From contig OX485808.1 in NCBI GenBank assembly GCA_950295325.1, positions 4,840,501-4,900,500 on the forward strand: a stretch of 60,000 bases of DNA, read 5' to 3'. The notes beneath the pieces were generated by a model. It was given only the letters and a program-made list of their open reading frames with translations. It did not search any database and had not been told where the DNA came from. The first letter of the stretch is position 1; the number at the start of each line of letters is the position of its first letter. The position numbers and the translations under genes are program-made. Origin of the DNA: Polytrichum commune. Lineage: Eukaryota; Streptophyta; Polytrichopsida; Polytrichales; Polytrichaceae. Shown piece by piece: positions 35,337 to 46,690 of this stretch.

Positions 35337-36599
35337 GAATAGTAGTCACATTGAGGGTGGGTTCATGACCAAAGAAACTCCAAAATTGAGCGATCCCATA
35401 GAGTGAGAGCAAAACCTTAAACTCAAGGAGTTTACATGTCTGGGTCCAAGGTAAGGAAAAAAATGAAGTGATGTTAAAGTGGCATCACCGTCCTGCCAAG
35501 TCTCGGGCGATTCCACTCAATAAATTTCTTCCCTTATTTTGATAACCAAGATAAAAGAAAAGAAGGGAACGTTGGTGTTATAATACATCTGACATGCAAT
35601 AGATGTTCACCACGTCCTTGGATGATTGCGTGGTCGTGGGTAGGTTGTGATGAAATGCCTATTTTCATAGGTGGATTGTAGCACAATATTGTTTGATAAA
35701 CCAATCTTCAAGCTTGGGTCCAATCTTGAGTGTGAAAGTAAGGTCTATTAAAGGGTGTTTTGGACCCCAAATTTATTGGACCTAGACCCTAATGTCAACC
35801 CACCTAAACAACATATGTTTGCTTGAGATAAGCTTAGAGGAGCCATTATTTGGCACATTGATGTGGTAGATGTAGAATCACCTTCTCCTCTGAGGAGATG
35901 AATGTTTCAAAAATTTGTCATAGAACCTAGAATGATCTCATTCATGCTAGTATGGCTCATAGGAGCCAAGTTATGAAATATGTTGTGTTTAGAAGTGCAA
36001 AAAATTAGACCAATCTCGAGGCCGAGTATGCTAGTATTTGGTGCACGGATGAGGTGCTTTGTATGGACGACTTCTCTCACCTTAAGTGGAAGCCTTATCT
36101 CCCCCCCTTTGGATGGTCACCTTTTGCAAGATCCGGTTGAAGGGTTGGTTGGTCTTTTTCCTCCTTTGGTTTTTTAAATTCACTTTAATTCTTTCCTAGC
36201 CCCCTCCCCAAAAATATTTAAATTTAAATTTAAATAATAATGCCCACCCACCCCATAAGAACTATGAAGGCCACTACACTACATACTATGTGAAGTGTCA
36301 TATGGTGATTTATGTCAATATGGCAACTTTTCTAATGACACTTCTTGTGAATAAGATTTATGTCAATTATGGTCATGGACGATTGAGATTAGGATGAAAT
36401 CCATGCCAATTATTGCAACAAAGTTTGGTACATTCAGTGTCTTAACATTTTTGTAATGAAAAATTGTGTTGGATGATTGAAATTTGGATGGAATTCACTT
36501 AGTAAGTGATAGTTTTTGCAACATCATAAGGCTATAATGCCTAAAAGAGTTCACAAGGAATGACAAATAATGTTAGGGTTTCATTTAGTGTTGGTGACA
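35337..36599. other. Intergenic stretch, nothing recognised
   Basis: Ordinary AT-rich sequence with short ORFs only. There is a palindromic AAATTTAAATTTAAAT run near 36215-36232. Confidence 0.35.
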
Positions 36600-37052
36600 C
36601 TACATGGGGCTTGGGCTAGATCACATGTGCATTCGGCTGGGCCCCGCCCTCCCACGCCTCCTTCACTTCCCGGTCTTCCCCATGCTCCCTGCCCACACCT
36701 GCATGGGAATTCTTCCTCATTGGAAACCAAGGCCCCTTCACAAACAATTCATCCTCTCCCAAATTGAATTGATTGAATTCTCTTCCAAATAAGAAACACA
36801 AAGTGCATCTTGTAGCACACATAAGCAACAAAACCACTCATTATGTGTGTTTGCTTTGAGGAGTCTGAAGGGAAAGAGAATCTATTTACCACATTGAAAG
36901 GGCCATGACACAACCAAGCAACATCCCTTGGTTCCCAACGAGGAAGAGTTCCCATGCAAGTGTGGGAGCACGGGGAAGATCGGGCATTGAAGGAGGTGTG
37001 GGAGGTGCAGGGCCCAACCAAATGCAGGTTTGATCCAAGGTTGGCACCACGT
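36600..37052. mobile_element. Foldback element with ~125 bp inverted arms
   Basis: The left arm (36606-36740) contains GCTGGGCCC, CTCCCAC.CCTCCTTCA, GATCTTCCCC-like GGTCTTCCCC, CACCTGCATGGGAA and CTTCCTC.TTGG.AACCAAGG. The same words occur inverted in 36905-37040 (CCTTGGTTCCCAACGAGGAA, TTCCCATGCAAGTGTGGGAG, GGGGAAGATC, TGAAGGAGGTGTGGGAG, GGGCCCAACC). The spacer of about 165 bp is AT-rich. The arms are more GC-rich than the surroundings. No target duplication could be fixed. Confidence 0.65.
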
Positions 37053-37179
37053 GGTTTTTTACAGTTGAATTTTTCATAGTTTTTTCAAATAAATAAATTT
37101 ATTTTCAATTTATTATTATAATTATTATAAAAGTTTAATAATTATAAAAAACCAATCATTTGAGGTCCAACAAAACCCA

Positions 37180-37425
37180 ATTTTATTCGTATAAATTGGG
37201 GGTTTTTTTTTTTGCATTATAACCAAAAGCCCAATGCATCGGCTGGGAGAAAATTGGGCTTTTTCCACCCTCGATGATAATTACCGGCTAGAATACATAT
37301 GACGGCAACTGGAATAAAACCATGGTTTTATTTGTAGAAATCGTGTTTTTTACATTAAAACCAAAAACCCAATGCATCGGTTGAAAAAAGTTGGGTTTTT
37401 TTTCCACCATTGATGTGATCTAGCC
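37180..37425. repeat. Tandem duplication, period about 145 bp
   Basis: Two diverged copies share a TTTTATT.GTA.AAAT segment, then GGGTTTTTTTT, then TTA.AACCAAAA.CCCAATGCATCGG and a GGG.TTTTTTCCACC segment. They lie at about 37180-37285 and 37325-37425. Confidence 0.6.
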
Positions 37426-37659
37426 CGGGGCCTACACAAGCGGTTTACAATTAGTATTGAGCAAGACAAATAGAATTGGTGACACTAAATACACAATTTA
37501 GCGTAGTCTCCACCATTGGGAAATACATGGACCTCATGAATAGTGTGGATCACAGGAACGTGCACATATAGAAATCACTGTGTATTGCACTATCCTACTA
37601 TTCAAAAAACATGTGTAATCCTTTCTTTAGTTCATAAATCAACAGTTGGTAGTAGGAAC

Positions 37660-38541
37660 CAGTGTTCAAGATTGAAGCCCTCATATGAGTTTCATTTTGA
37701 AGGGCTCTAAAATTTGAGCCCTTCGGTTGAAGGGCTAGTTCAAATTCAAGACGTCAATTCAGTAATATAGAAATAAAATATAAAAAACTCATATTAAACT
37801 TATGCATGATTTATATGGTGCATGCTTCCAATACAATGTGAAGAATTTAGAATCAACCATCTAACTCCACCTCTTCTAGTGATAATGCCCTACGCTTGTT
37901 GGTTCTTGTGCCAATTTTCCAAGATTCAAAAATACTATCCCAATCAACTCCTAACCAATTTAGACTAACCCTCATTAAAGCATCTAGTGTGTCAAGGTTG
38001 TCACTGTAGCGACCTCCACGACTGTGCTTCCTTCCCCTAATGCACTCGCAGCTGCAATTGCACTAATTGATGATCCTTTCATAACCCCACCATCATGCTC
38101 CACCACTACCAGTGTGCTGGCCTTCACCCCACAAAAAACATTCATTCGTGATTAGCCTGTGAATTACATCACAAACCTTTAAATTTGTAGACCCAAATCA
38201 GCACTGATTTCACATTGATTGAATCACATCACACTACAACACTGACTCAATGCTTACCAAAGAAAGGGTTGGATTCCAATCTTTTGCAAGACCTAAAAAG
38301 TTGAATTCCAAGTCAGATCAATGTTGAATGAATCATTTGCTAGGTGTTGAGGTTGTCACTATAGCGACCTCCTCGTCACTGTAGCGCTACAGTGTTGACG
38401 GGTGTAAAAATTTTGAGGACGTCAAGTGAAGTTTTCATTTTGAGTTTGGGGTTGCATTTTGAAGGGTTGTTTTGAGAGAGGTATATTTTGAAGGGCCAAA
38501 TCGCGTTTGAAGGGCATTGAAGACTTCAATCTTGAACACTG
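37660..38541. mobile_element. Non-autonomous hAT-like element, 882 bp
   Basis: The ends CAGTGTTCAAGATTGAAG and CTTCAATCTTGAACACTG are perfect 18 bp inverted repeats. They are flanked by the exact 8 bp direct repeat GTAGGAAC (37652-37659 and 38542-38549). Subterminal GAAGGGC/TTTTGAAGGG words recur at both ends. On the minus strand around 37980-37850 a frame of about 40 codons (including VSLNWLGVDWDSIFESWK) is open and could be a transposase relic, but this is uncertain. No intact transposase is present. Confidence 0.9.
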
Positions 38542-38860
38542 GTAGGAACCACACAAGCAATTCAAGGGCACAGAGAAGGTGCCAATTAAAGGACCATGTT
38601 GTTGCTCGAAAGGTGGGTTCTAGACACACCTCACGAGAAATAGACCACCACATGACATGGACGTAATTGGGCCGGCCATGGAAATGGAAATGTGCCTTAA
38701 GTGCCTATCCATTTCAAGCCTTCGTTGACTCCAAATTATGGAATGAAAATTCATTTTATATTCCAAGAACCCTAAAGGTTTATTTGTATCCTAGGATGGT
38801 AGGTCTATGTAGGTATATATGCAAGTCGTGCGGACGTTTTGGCACATTGCTTGCAACTCA

Positions 38861-39360
38861 GGGCCACTTCACACACGAGACTGAGAGCCCGTGACCATTA
38901 CACTTCAAGCACTCTCATTGGTGGAAAAGGTGGAGCCGGTCCAATTTCGGTTCATACTACACTTGAGGGACCAACGGAGTATGTGAATGCAAGGTGGATG
39001 TAAAGTCTACATGGATTCCTACATGGCATCAAATGGATCATGTTTCATGGTCACTTGGACCACTTTCAAAAACCACCTCTTGGAAGTAGGCCTAACACAA
39101 AACTGGGGAGATCATGGCACTCCGAACGCTCACAACCGTTGATTTATTCTATTTTATCATGTGTGAGGACCCACGTGTATAGAAATTCATTGAAATAGCA
39201 TTTGGTTGAGGGCCCAGTCATGTATGACTTCACACTACACTTGAGAATCCGTGACCACACAACATGATTTTGGAGGTGTCTTGGGATGGCCTTTGAACAC
39301 TTTCTTTTGGGCTCTCACAATTTCATGGTCATGGCTCTTGGCTCGTGTGTGAAGTGGCCC
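38861..39360. mobile_element. PIF/Harbinger-like MITE (GGGCCAC family), 500 bp
   Basis: The ends GGGCCACTTCACACACGAG and CTCGTGTGTGAAGTGGCCC are perfect inverted repeats of 19 bp, followed by an imperfect GA.TGAGAGCCCGTGACCAT against ATGGTCATGGCTCTTGGC. The flanks are TCA and TGA, so the 3 bp duplication is not preserved. This is the best-preserved member of the family in the window. Confidence 0.85.
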
Positions 39361-39469
39361 TGAATATACCAATGTAAGTATGACATGCTACAAGTATAAT
39401 TATCACTACTCTTGATGTCTAACTAAAGTGATATAGAAACGAGCGTAAGGTTTCAAAAGCTTAAATTGT

Positions 39470-39790
39470 CACTTACCTTAATCGGACACCGACAATATTT
39501 GAGTCGACATGGTACATGTGGATCTAAGAATGGACAGGAGAAAGACACATGTTTGAAAGGGATTGGACTACGTGGTCAAAATTTGTTAGTTTTTTTGTTG
39601 AGCATTTGACTTCGACCTAATCACGTAAAAAGAAAGAAAGAAAGAAAGAAAGAAGGTTTTTCATTTTGATGGTGAATTAGATATTCATGCTATTGTTCAA
39701 TTACTATGAGGAAAACAATTCATCTATGACCTTAAGTTGATCACCACATGAGTATCATGCAAGCAGGGTACTGCACATGTTCAAAAACAT
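39470..39790 (+). repeat. Diverged copy of GGTAGATG-ended repeat family with a (GAAA)n run
   Basis: It carries TTACCTTAATCGGACACC, GGACAGGAGAAAGACACATG, GATTGGACTACGTGGTCAAA and TTTCATTTTGATGGTGAATTAGATATTCAT in family order. A (GAAA)n microsatellite lies at 39630-39655. The ends are not defined. Confidence 0.45.
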
Positions 39791-40738
39791 TGGTTCCAAA
39801 ACAAAGCTATGTGGGCCAAGGTGAAACAAAGATGTGCTTTAAATGTACCTAGCCTTGGGAAGCTTGGTCTTGAGGGGCCCTCTTTTTTTGGGGAAGGACA
39901 TTAGGGTCTCATATGTCCATTTCGTTGATTCAGTAGGGTAGGGCCAACGGGCTCAAATTCACGTCAGATCACCTGACGTAGGTTTCTCTCTATCTTCTTC
40001 TGCAATAATCTTCTCCCTGACCAACTTTAAGACCAGATTCCCAAAGTTACCCAATCACATTACAAGTCCAAAAAATCATCTACCTCAACATACCAAACCC
40101 CGTTTTTATCGTTTTATTTATTTCTTGGAATAATCATAATAACCCATAAACCCAAACTAGGGCACCCATCAATCTCATTCACGTGGAAAAACAACTATGG
40201 TGATGGGTCAAAGGAGGAGAGCTTCCAATGTAAACCCCATTTGAAAAAACGGCTTTCCCAAGAGTGTGTCCCCCGCATGAGTCATGGCCTTGCTTGAAGG
40301 AGGGCCTCCCTCCAAAAATTTAGAGTTGGAGTTAGATTCCTTCTACCCGTGATTGCTCCACTAAATCCTGCTCCAATTAGAAGCCATTTGAAGTTTCCTT
40401 GCGTGCACCACTAGCACAATAGGATACAATAGGATGGTGACTAAAACTTCGTCAAGATTCGGGAAACGAATGAGACGATGATGAAGCCAATTAATCAACC
40501 TCACCACCAATGGATCGCGGCAATTTGGAAGCTCCATGAGTCACGACATGTCATAGTTTGTCGAGACATAGATTGCGTGCAAAATCTCCCAAACTTTGGG
40601 AAGAAGACCGGTGCAAGTTGCAACCAATTTAACTAACCCATGTGCTTTGATGATTCGAGGTGGGGTTACTTGCACATCGGTCTATTTGTGAGAGATAGAG
40701 ATCATGACCCTACAATATTTGAGTGCTTTGGATGTTTT
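39791..40738. other. Intergenic stretch, nothing recognised
   Basis: No gene or transposon end was identified. The short segment near 39950-39975 (GGGCTCAAATTCACGTCAGAT) resembles inverted text near 25617-25650. Confidence 0.3.
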
Positions 40739-41102
40739 GGTAGATAACGCTTATTCGGTTACATTTCTTTTAAGGACATCTATATTTGAGTGGTGTGTGG
40801 TTTGGTGTGGTTCCAAGAATGGATTTTCAAAAGACATGTGTTTCAAAGGAGATTGGACTGCATGCTCATAATATGATAATTGTTGTAGACTTGATAGTCA
40901 CCATAATTTGAGGGGGGGGGGGGGGACTTATATGACCGTTTAATCAGCACTAGAGTTTTCACCTTGATAATGAATAAGAAATTCATTTGAGTTTTGGAAA
41001 GTTATGAAGAAAGTTATTATGGGCTCGATTCGGTTTTGCTAACCATTTGGTACTGAATGTGTGTTTTATAACCCAGGAGAAACCATTTAGGATTCATCTA
41101 CC
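40739..41102 (+). repeat. Complete-looking copy of GGTAGATG-ended repeat with a 14-base G run
   Basis: It begins GGTAGATAACGCTTATTCGG and ends GGATTCATCTACC, imperfectly inverted, with TTA following. A G run at 40912-40925 follows TAGTCACCATAATTTGA, the same place as the runs in 30800-31200 and 33186-33576. It is about 364 bp and non-coding. Confidence 0.6.
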
Positions 41103-41149
41103 TTAGCACTTACATGGTGTTATGATAGGTGATAAGGTAGGAGTGTGAC

Positions 41150-41545
41150 CCTAGTATAAGGTATGTGGGCCTTATGTGGTCACTCTTCTCAATTGTGCAT
41201 CATTGTTTTAGCGGTATGTGGAGATTTTTTATTGGTGGTAATGGACACAAAAGACACATGGTACAATGAGATTAGACCTTGTGCTCAAATATATATTGAC
41301 CATTCTAAGTACAAGCGTCAATACAATTCAAAGAGGATATGACTACTTAAATAGGTAGAAAGAGAATCTCCACTATGACCTCCTATAACTTTGGCATCTC
41401 CACTCCAATTATGAAACTCGGAATGACAAGCCATGTAATTCACAATTGTTAACTGGATAAGAGAATTTCCAGTTTGATCCAATGGTTGATATTAATTATG
41501 AAGTTGGAAGTGCCCATGAAAGGGCCACATACCTTATTAGGGACA
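41150..41545 (+). repeat. Copy of GGTAGATG-ended repeat family (variant form)
   Basis: It contains TAAGGTATGTGGGCCTTATG, CATTGTTTTAGCGGTATGTG, GACACAAAAGACACATGGT, ACCATTCTAAGTACAAGCGTCAA and a GGATAAGAGAATTTCCAGTTTGATCC-like end. It is closest to the copies at 30440-30760 and 6385-6900. Confidence 0.5.
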
Positions 41546-42041
41546 TTGAGAGTGGAGACCCTTAACATGTTCCAAAACGTTTCACAAGATACGTTTCAAA
41601 TTCATAAAGAGGTTAATACAATTGAGTTTGTGAAATTTTAACACTAGGTGAAAATTGATTTATGATTAACGAAAATCAAGATCTCTTGGCAATCTAACAT
41701 AACATTACTCATGCGCTTTTACTTACTCTCTTTCTATAAGGAGACGTGTGGGCATGCGTCCATCATAATAGGGAATAAAACATGCTGGCAAACTATGGCC
41801 AACAACATGGCCATGAGATTTTGCATCATAATTAAATGCCTTCTATATACACATTAATATGCAGGCTGTGTCCATGTGCTGTACTTTGCAAATAAAGACT
41901 ACTCTCTTTGGTGATCATGTGTGAGATTGGTCCAATTGTTGGTGTTGTTTATCAACTAATGAACAATACTCAAGCTGAGTACATCCAAAATGTGGGGGAG
42001 ACCAAAAACAAAAGGGGCATAATGCACAACATGTTCCTGAC

Positions 42042-42958
42042 CAATGTTGAACGGGTATCTGTCCCGCACACGGGTCTGTAAAAGGGTATGTACACTGGTT
42101 TGTGATACCAGCTTGAACTACCAAGCAGTGCGCAAATACCAGGTTCATACCCGGGCCCTGGACTCACTGCCAACCCTAAACCTGGTCACTAACCCGTACC
42201 TTGCTCAATGATGAGCTTGGAAACCCTTAAACATGCACGTCTTTGTTCATTATGCCTGCTTCCGGCGATGTACGGGTTTGTTGTGTGCACAGCGTACTAC
42301 AAGTAGTGGAGCTTTGTTGCTGGGGTTAAGCTAGCAACATTGATTAATGTGGGAGAGAGGGTGTTGCACCTTCAAGAAGAGGTAATTCCGTTTTGTCTTT
42401 GCTTGAAGCACCAACTTCATATAACAACTAGGGTTTGTGTTTGCTAAACAAGTTTAGTGAAGAGGAGTTGATTGCAGCGGGTGAGCTAGAGTGAGATTTA
42501 GCTTGAGGGCATTGTTTGATTGTTTTTTTATCAATTCAACTTTGTTTGATTAAACTAATGTTGGTCGAAGTAGTCCATGTTGATCCGATTCAATACTTAA
42601 TCAAGCATGACAATTTGATAAATTCAAATCATGATTCAATTTGATCAGTTTGCTCAAGTTCATGCTTCATATGTTTTGGATTTTTTTTATATTAAATTAT
42701 TAATTAATTAAATTCTCTCTTAAAAACCTTAAAATGACATACCATACCCTTGCACTGGGCACCCTGGTATATGAAAAAAAATCACACCATAACACGTACC
42801 CTAAAATTCAAGAAATTTTACAAGACCACATACACATACCCTACCTTGAAAATACAAAACCTTTGTAATATCAATACCTCGATGTTCTACATTTCCAAGA
42901 AATTTTCAAAAACCAGGCCTCCCCTGTATGCACTTTACAACATACCCGTTCAACACTG
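42042..42958. mobile_element. Non-autonomous hAT-like element, 917 bp
   Basis: The ends CAATGTTGAACGGGTAT and ATACCCGTTCAACACTG are inverted repeats of 17 bp with one mismatch. They are flanked by the exact 8 bp direct repeat TTCCTGAC (42034-42041 and 42959-42966). Subterminal GGGTATG and CATACCC words recur inside both ends, for example near 42076-42092 and 42735-42850. No transposase ORF is present. The duplication is of mixed sequence and unlikely by chance. Confidence 0.9.
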
Positions 42959-42966
42959 TTCCTGAC

Positions 42967-44099
42967 CTCACATTTCATAAATACAATTGAAAAAAGTGTT
43001 ATGAAGTGCTTACATAATGTACTTCTACTCCCCCCACAAAACTGAATAGGTATGTGGTTGTTGTTTGGTTTGTTCTCCATGTTCTTCAACTTTTGTTGAT
43101 TAGACCTACACAATAAAACTTTTGTTGCATTAGCAAATCTATGAGGAAGCATCAACAAAGATCGGATTGAAATCATACCTCGGATCGTGATTTGGTTATG
43201 GTTATCGGAAGTGCATGTTTGTTGATTTCTTAACTGAATACATAGGTATGAAAACTTGTTAGAGATAATATCGGACTTAAACGTACCGATAGTAGCTTAA
43301 AATAAGTTGAAATTGAACTCAAGTGATATAATATATGGGGATGGAACTTGACAATGAAAACACTAGAAGGTATTAGCCTAGAATTGTTTCAGATAGCCCA
43401 AAAAAACCCTCGAAGGGGATCTTATATGTTTTTCTTCTTTCTTTCTTTCTTTCTTTTCCTTCTCCGTGCATGTCAAAGAATGCATAGGGAACCCAAAGTG
43501 TTTTCCCAATTGTGTTCACTATTGAAGTGGAATACTTAATAAAAATGGAAGACATAGTCCAATCGCTTTTAAACACATGCCTTTATGGTGTTTGTTCGTA
43601 GATCCACCCCTAATCACACACCAATTAAATATAGGGGGAAAAACCGGAATAGCACCCGCACACCTTAAGTAGTGTTGAGTGTTGATTTCTAATTTTTAAA
43701 ATGTAATCTTCTCAATGAATGAGTCGAGATATTTATGCTTAATAGAGCGTCACTAGTATTCCTTGTCATTTTGAAGTATGTAGTTGTCCACTTGGAGGAC
43801 ACCCCACCCAAAAAAAAACAGAGTGTCAGATCACTAACGGAATTTAAGCGGCGCTTCTACCTTGAGTGATAAGTTATCAACGCTCAAAGTGCCAGGAGAT
43901 GAAGATCAATCCCCGCTTCTGGATCTGTGCTCATCGCATTTGCTGCCATGCCTGCAAGATCCGAGTAAGCAAATTATGGGCGGTCGAAATTCGACATCCG
44001 CTTCCAAAACTAGAATTTAAAAAAATCAAAAAAAAAAAAAATCACGGGCACTGCTGACGGTTAACGATGCACCTGCTCGCATCATCTTACGTGTTTTCT
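42967..44099. other. Intergenic stretch with a repeat fragment
   Basis: The segment at 43545-43640 (TAGTCCAATCGCTTTTAAAC.ACATGCCTTT) resembles in reverse orientation the interior of the GGTAGATG-ended family. A (TTTC)n run lies at 43437-43457. Nothing else was recognised. Confidence 0.35.
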
Positions 44100-44512
44100 G
44101 TAGAGATTGAAATCATCATGAGACTGCATTCGCTATTTAATGTGACAGTAAAATATCGGATCTAGTGTTATGAATATCTTTGCAATAGGATGTCGATGTA
44201 GTACGACAGTATGATAGGCGATAACAGAATTTCGTTGGCAACAAATGGCATTCATGGTAACAATTAACGAAGTTTACGGCGCCGTGAGTCACGGCAAATA
44301 TCGAAATCTCACATGCTTCGGTAGAGATCGAAATCATTGAAAGACATTCGATAGTGTGGCAGTAAATATCCAACTTATTGTTATCAACATCTCTTCGCAT
44401 AGGATGTCCGTGTACGCTATGATAGATGATGATACCAGATCCTTGTTGGCAGAAAAATGGCAACTATGATAATACTTTTACTATTATTATGGCGCTGTAA
44501 GTCACGCCAAAT
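44100..44512. repeat. Diverged tandem duplication, period about 222 bp
   Basis: Two copies share GTAGAGAT.GAAATCAT, a GTG.CAGTAAA.AT segment, TAGGATGTC.G.TGTA and GATAGATGATGA/GATAGGCGATAA. The GGCGC.GT.AGTCACG.CAAATATCGAAA block closes each copy. The copies lie at about 44100-44321 and 44322-44512. Confidence 0.65.
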
Positions 44513-44864
44513 ATCGAAACAGTGTTCTGAGTTTGGAACTTGAAAGTTTAGCAAAACTATCATTGAGGGTGGGGATGCCACTTGGTTATGGTTTTAAAGT
44601 TAAGGCTGAGAGCCATAACGTTATTAAGCTGTGTGTGTTTGTTCATTCGGGTCTGGAAAATATAAACCAAAATATGTTCAGTTTGAATCTACATTAGTTG
44701 TGGTATTCCATGGTAATAATTTTGAAGCCTACATGAATGAATGCACACTACATAATAATGTTATGAGGTTTGTTGGCAATCAGAAATCTATTTTTGCCTT
44801 GTGGTCATAGAACAATTGCTCATGGAGGATTTTTTTTAAAGAGAATAAAGTACGGCTCATCAAG

Positions 44865-45084
44865 CTGAATATGATATTTCGTGTCACTTACTATTTGGAA
44901 TTTAAAATGTTTATGTCTATTTATTGTATACCTCATATTCTACCAACAAATGTTAGATTGGTTATTTGGACATTATAGAACATCAACAACTTTACTTGGT
45001 AAAAATTTACATCAATAATAGAAAGATACAGCACCATGTAAATCCAAATAGTAAGTGACACTAAATATCCTATTTAGTGTGTAG
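44865..45084. mobile_element. MITE, CACTAA-ended TA-flanked family
   Basis: The left end is damaged (CTGAATATGATATTTCGTG). The right end ACTAAATATCCTATTTAGTG is intact and palindromic. TGTCACTTACTATTTGGAAT is mirrored by TCCAAATAGTAAGTGACA. The interior shares GACATTATAGAACATCAA with the other copies. Confidence 0.75.
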
Positions 45085-45173
45085 TTTGGACCCTTTCGAT
45101 ACTCACTATTTTGAAACCCAATATACCGTTATACAATGAATGCAAGCCTAATCTTCAATTTGAGAATCCATTA

Positions 45174-45186
45174 TATATATATACAT

Positions 45187-45217
<31 letters not shown>

Positions 45218-45290
45218 CATATACACATATATACATATATACATATACATATACACATATACACATATACACATATACATATACACATAT

Positions 45291-45325
<35 letters not shown>

Positions 45326-45344
45326 TACATATACATATATACAT

Positions 45345-45375
<31 letters not shown>

Positions 45376-45376
45376 A
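45174..45376. repeat. Hexanucleotide microsatellite of ACATAT/ACACAT units
   Basis: About 200 bp of alternating purine-pyrimidine sequence is built from ACATAT and CACATA units, ending in an (AT)n run. Four frames on both strands stay open for this reason and are not genes. Confidence 0.95.
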
Positions 45377-45984
45377 AACACATTAGCCCCACATAATTAG
45401 TCGATTGATAGGTATGGTTGACTTGAGGATTCTCTAATTCCACAAGTGTTTGTAAAATCTCATTGACTTCACGGTCACGAATCTTGGAAAAGTCAGTTAT
45501 AATAAGCCCACATAAATGAGATAGAGCAATTCACAACCACAAAATTCGTGGCAACCATGGAAATCATCAGAACACGAAAACATCGAAACTCCCTTGCATT
45601 TGAGAGAGAACCCACAAGTAGTCTTAGTGAAATCACATTGGATTGAGCTTTCGAGGACATGGTTTTTTACTGGACCTCCTTAATTACATTGCCGCCACAA
45701 AACCCAAAGCCACAATTCACGCGCCTGTACACTTAAATGGTACGATTCCTGCTTAAATATCGTCACTAATCCAAGGATCCCAGGCAGAGTCCATGTTGGC
45801 AAGTGGATGTGATTAAAAGAGTTGCAGGTGCTTTGAGAACACGATAATTTTTCAGCCGAATCTGCAATTACCAAGAATCCAGTCTTTAACGTATCACTCG
45901 AGATTCTGTTGTTGAAACTCGACTCTGTCATTCATTCTGTGCCACAGACAGCGTGTAAGGTAGTAGCGAGAAGTGCCGAAATCT

Positions 45985-46125
45985 CGACTTCCAAAAAGGG
46001 AACTCCCATGTTAAAGTTGGAAATATCTAAAAGGTACAAGACTTACTTGTGCTCGTGGGGATCAATCGATTCGCCTTGGCTGTTCTTGAGAATATCTCCC
46101 CGGGGGGTGATGAGCAAGCTTAACA
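45985..46125 (-). other. Possible minus-strand exon, unknown protein
   Basis: On the minus strand the frame ending at about 46049 reads SLLITPRGDILKNSQGESID before a strong donor (CACAA|GTAAGT). A downstream frame at 45931-45680 starts MTESSFNNRISSDTLK. The composition of this 450 bp stretch is less AT-rich and more protein-like than its surroundings. No family was recognised and the acceptors are weak, so a gene is only suspected. Confidence 0.2.
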
Positions 46126-46451
46126 GGAGCAATTGAAGACTTCAAGATATTTCGTCTGTAAAGATGTGGAACTCTTTACTCGTAACCTTTGAGATTTTTG
46201 TGGTATATCCTACGGAGATATTCACAATCAGCTGAGAAATGTTAAGATGGGAGTAAGATATATATATAGGTGTTGAACTACTCCAAGGAGGGATTGAAAT
46301 AATGATTATTTTATTTCCGATAAAATTATGGAGGTGCTTGTGATTGTCCAAAATTGATCAAGTCATACAATTAAGTTCATGATTGCCAAGAAAAGTAGCA
46401 AACAGTTCGCGTGTTGCAACTGCATGTGAATGTGTGAACCAGTGTTGACTG

Positions 46452-46690
46452 ATTATGGGTCAGTGTCCCGGGAGGTTTTGAGGCATAATCAGTCCAATTC
46501 CTAGTGTGTTTCCAAGTCCAACTGGTTACATGGTGTGATCTTTTGGTTTTCTTTATTTTTTTGAGGTATATTTCATAGATTCCTCTAAAATTATCGGTAA
46601 TCTTCTTAAAGTCTTGAACCTCAACCGGTTATTCCTCAAATTCAACCGGTTCATCTGTAACTAGTGGTTGGTTCTCCCTGTTCATTGATT
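46452..46690. mobile_element. MITE-like repeat of the AACCGGTT family
   Basis: The left end TCAGTGTCCCGGGAG is imperfectly mirrored by CTCCCTGTTCATTGA on the right. The interior carries CCAACTGGTTACATGGTG, CTCAACCGGTTATTCCTC and CAACCGGTTCATCTGTAAC, as in the copies at 9641 and 47146. It has no ORF. Confidence 0.6.

Noticed and set aside
45111-45443. Several 67-91 codon ORFs on both strands
   Set aside because: They are products of the ACATAT microsatellite.
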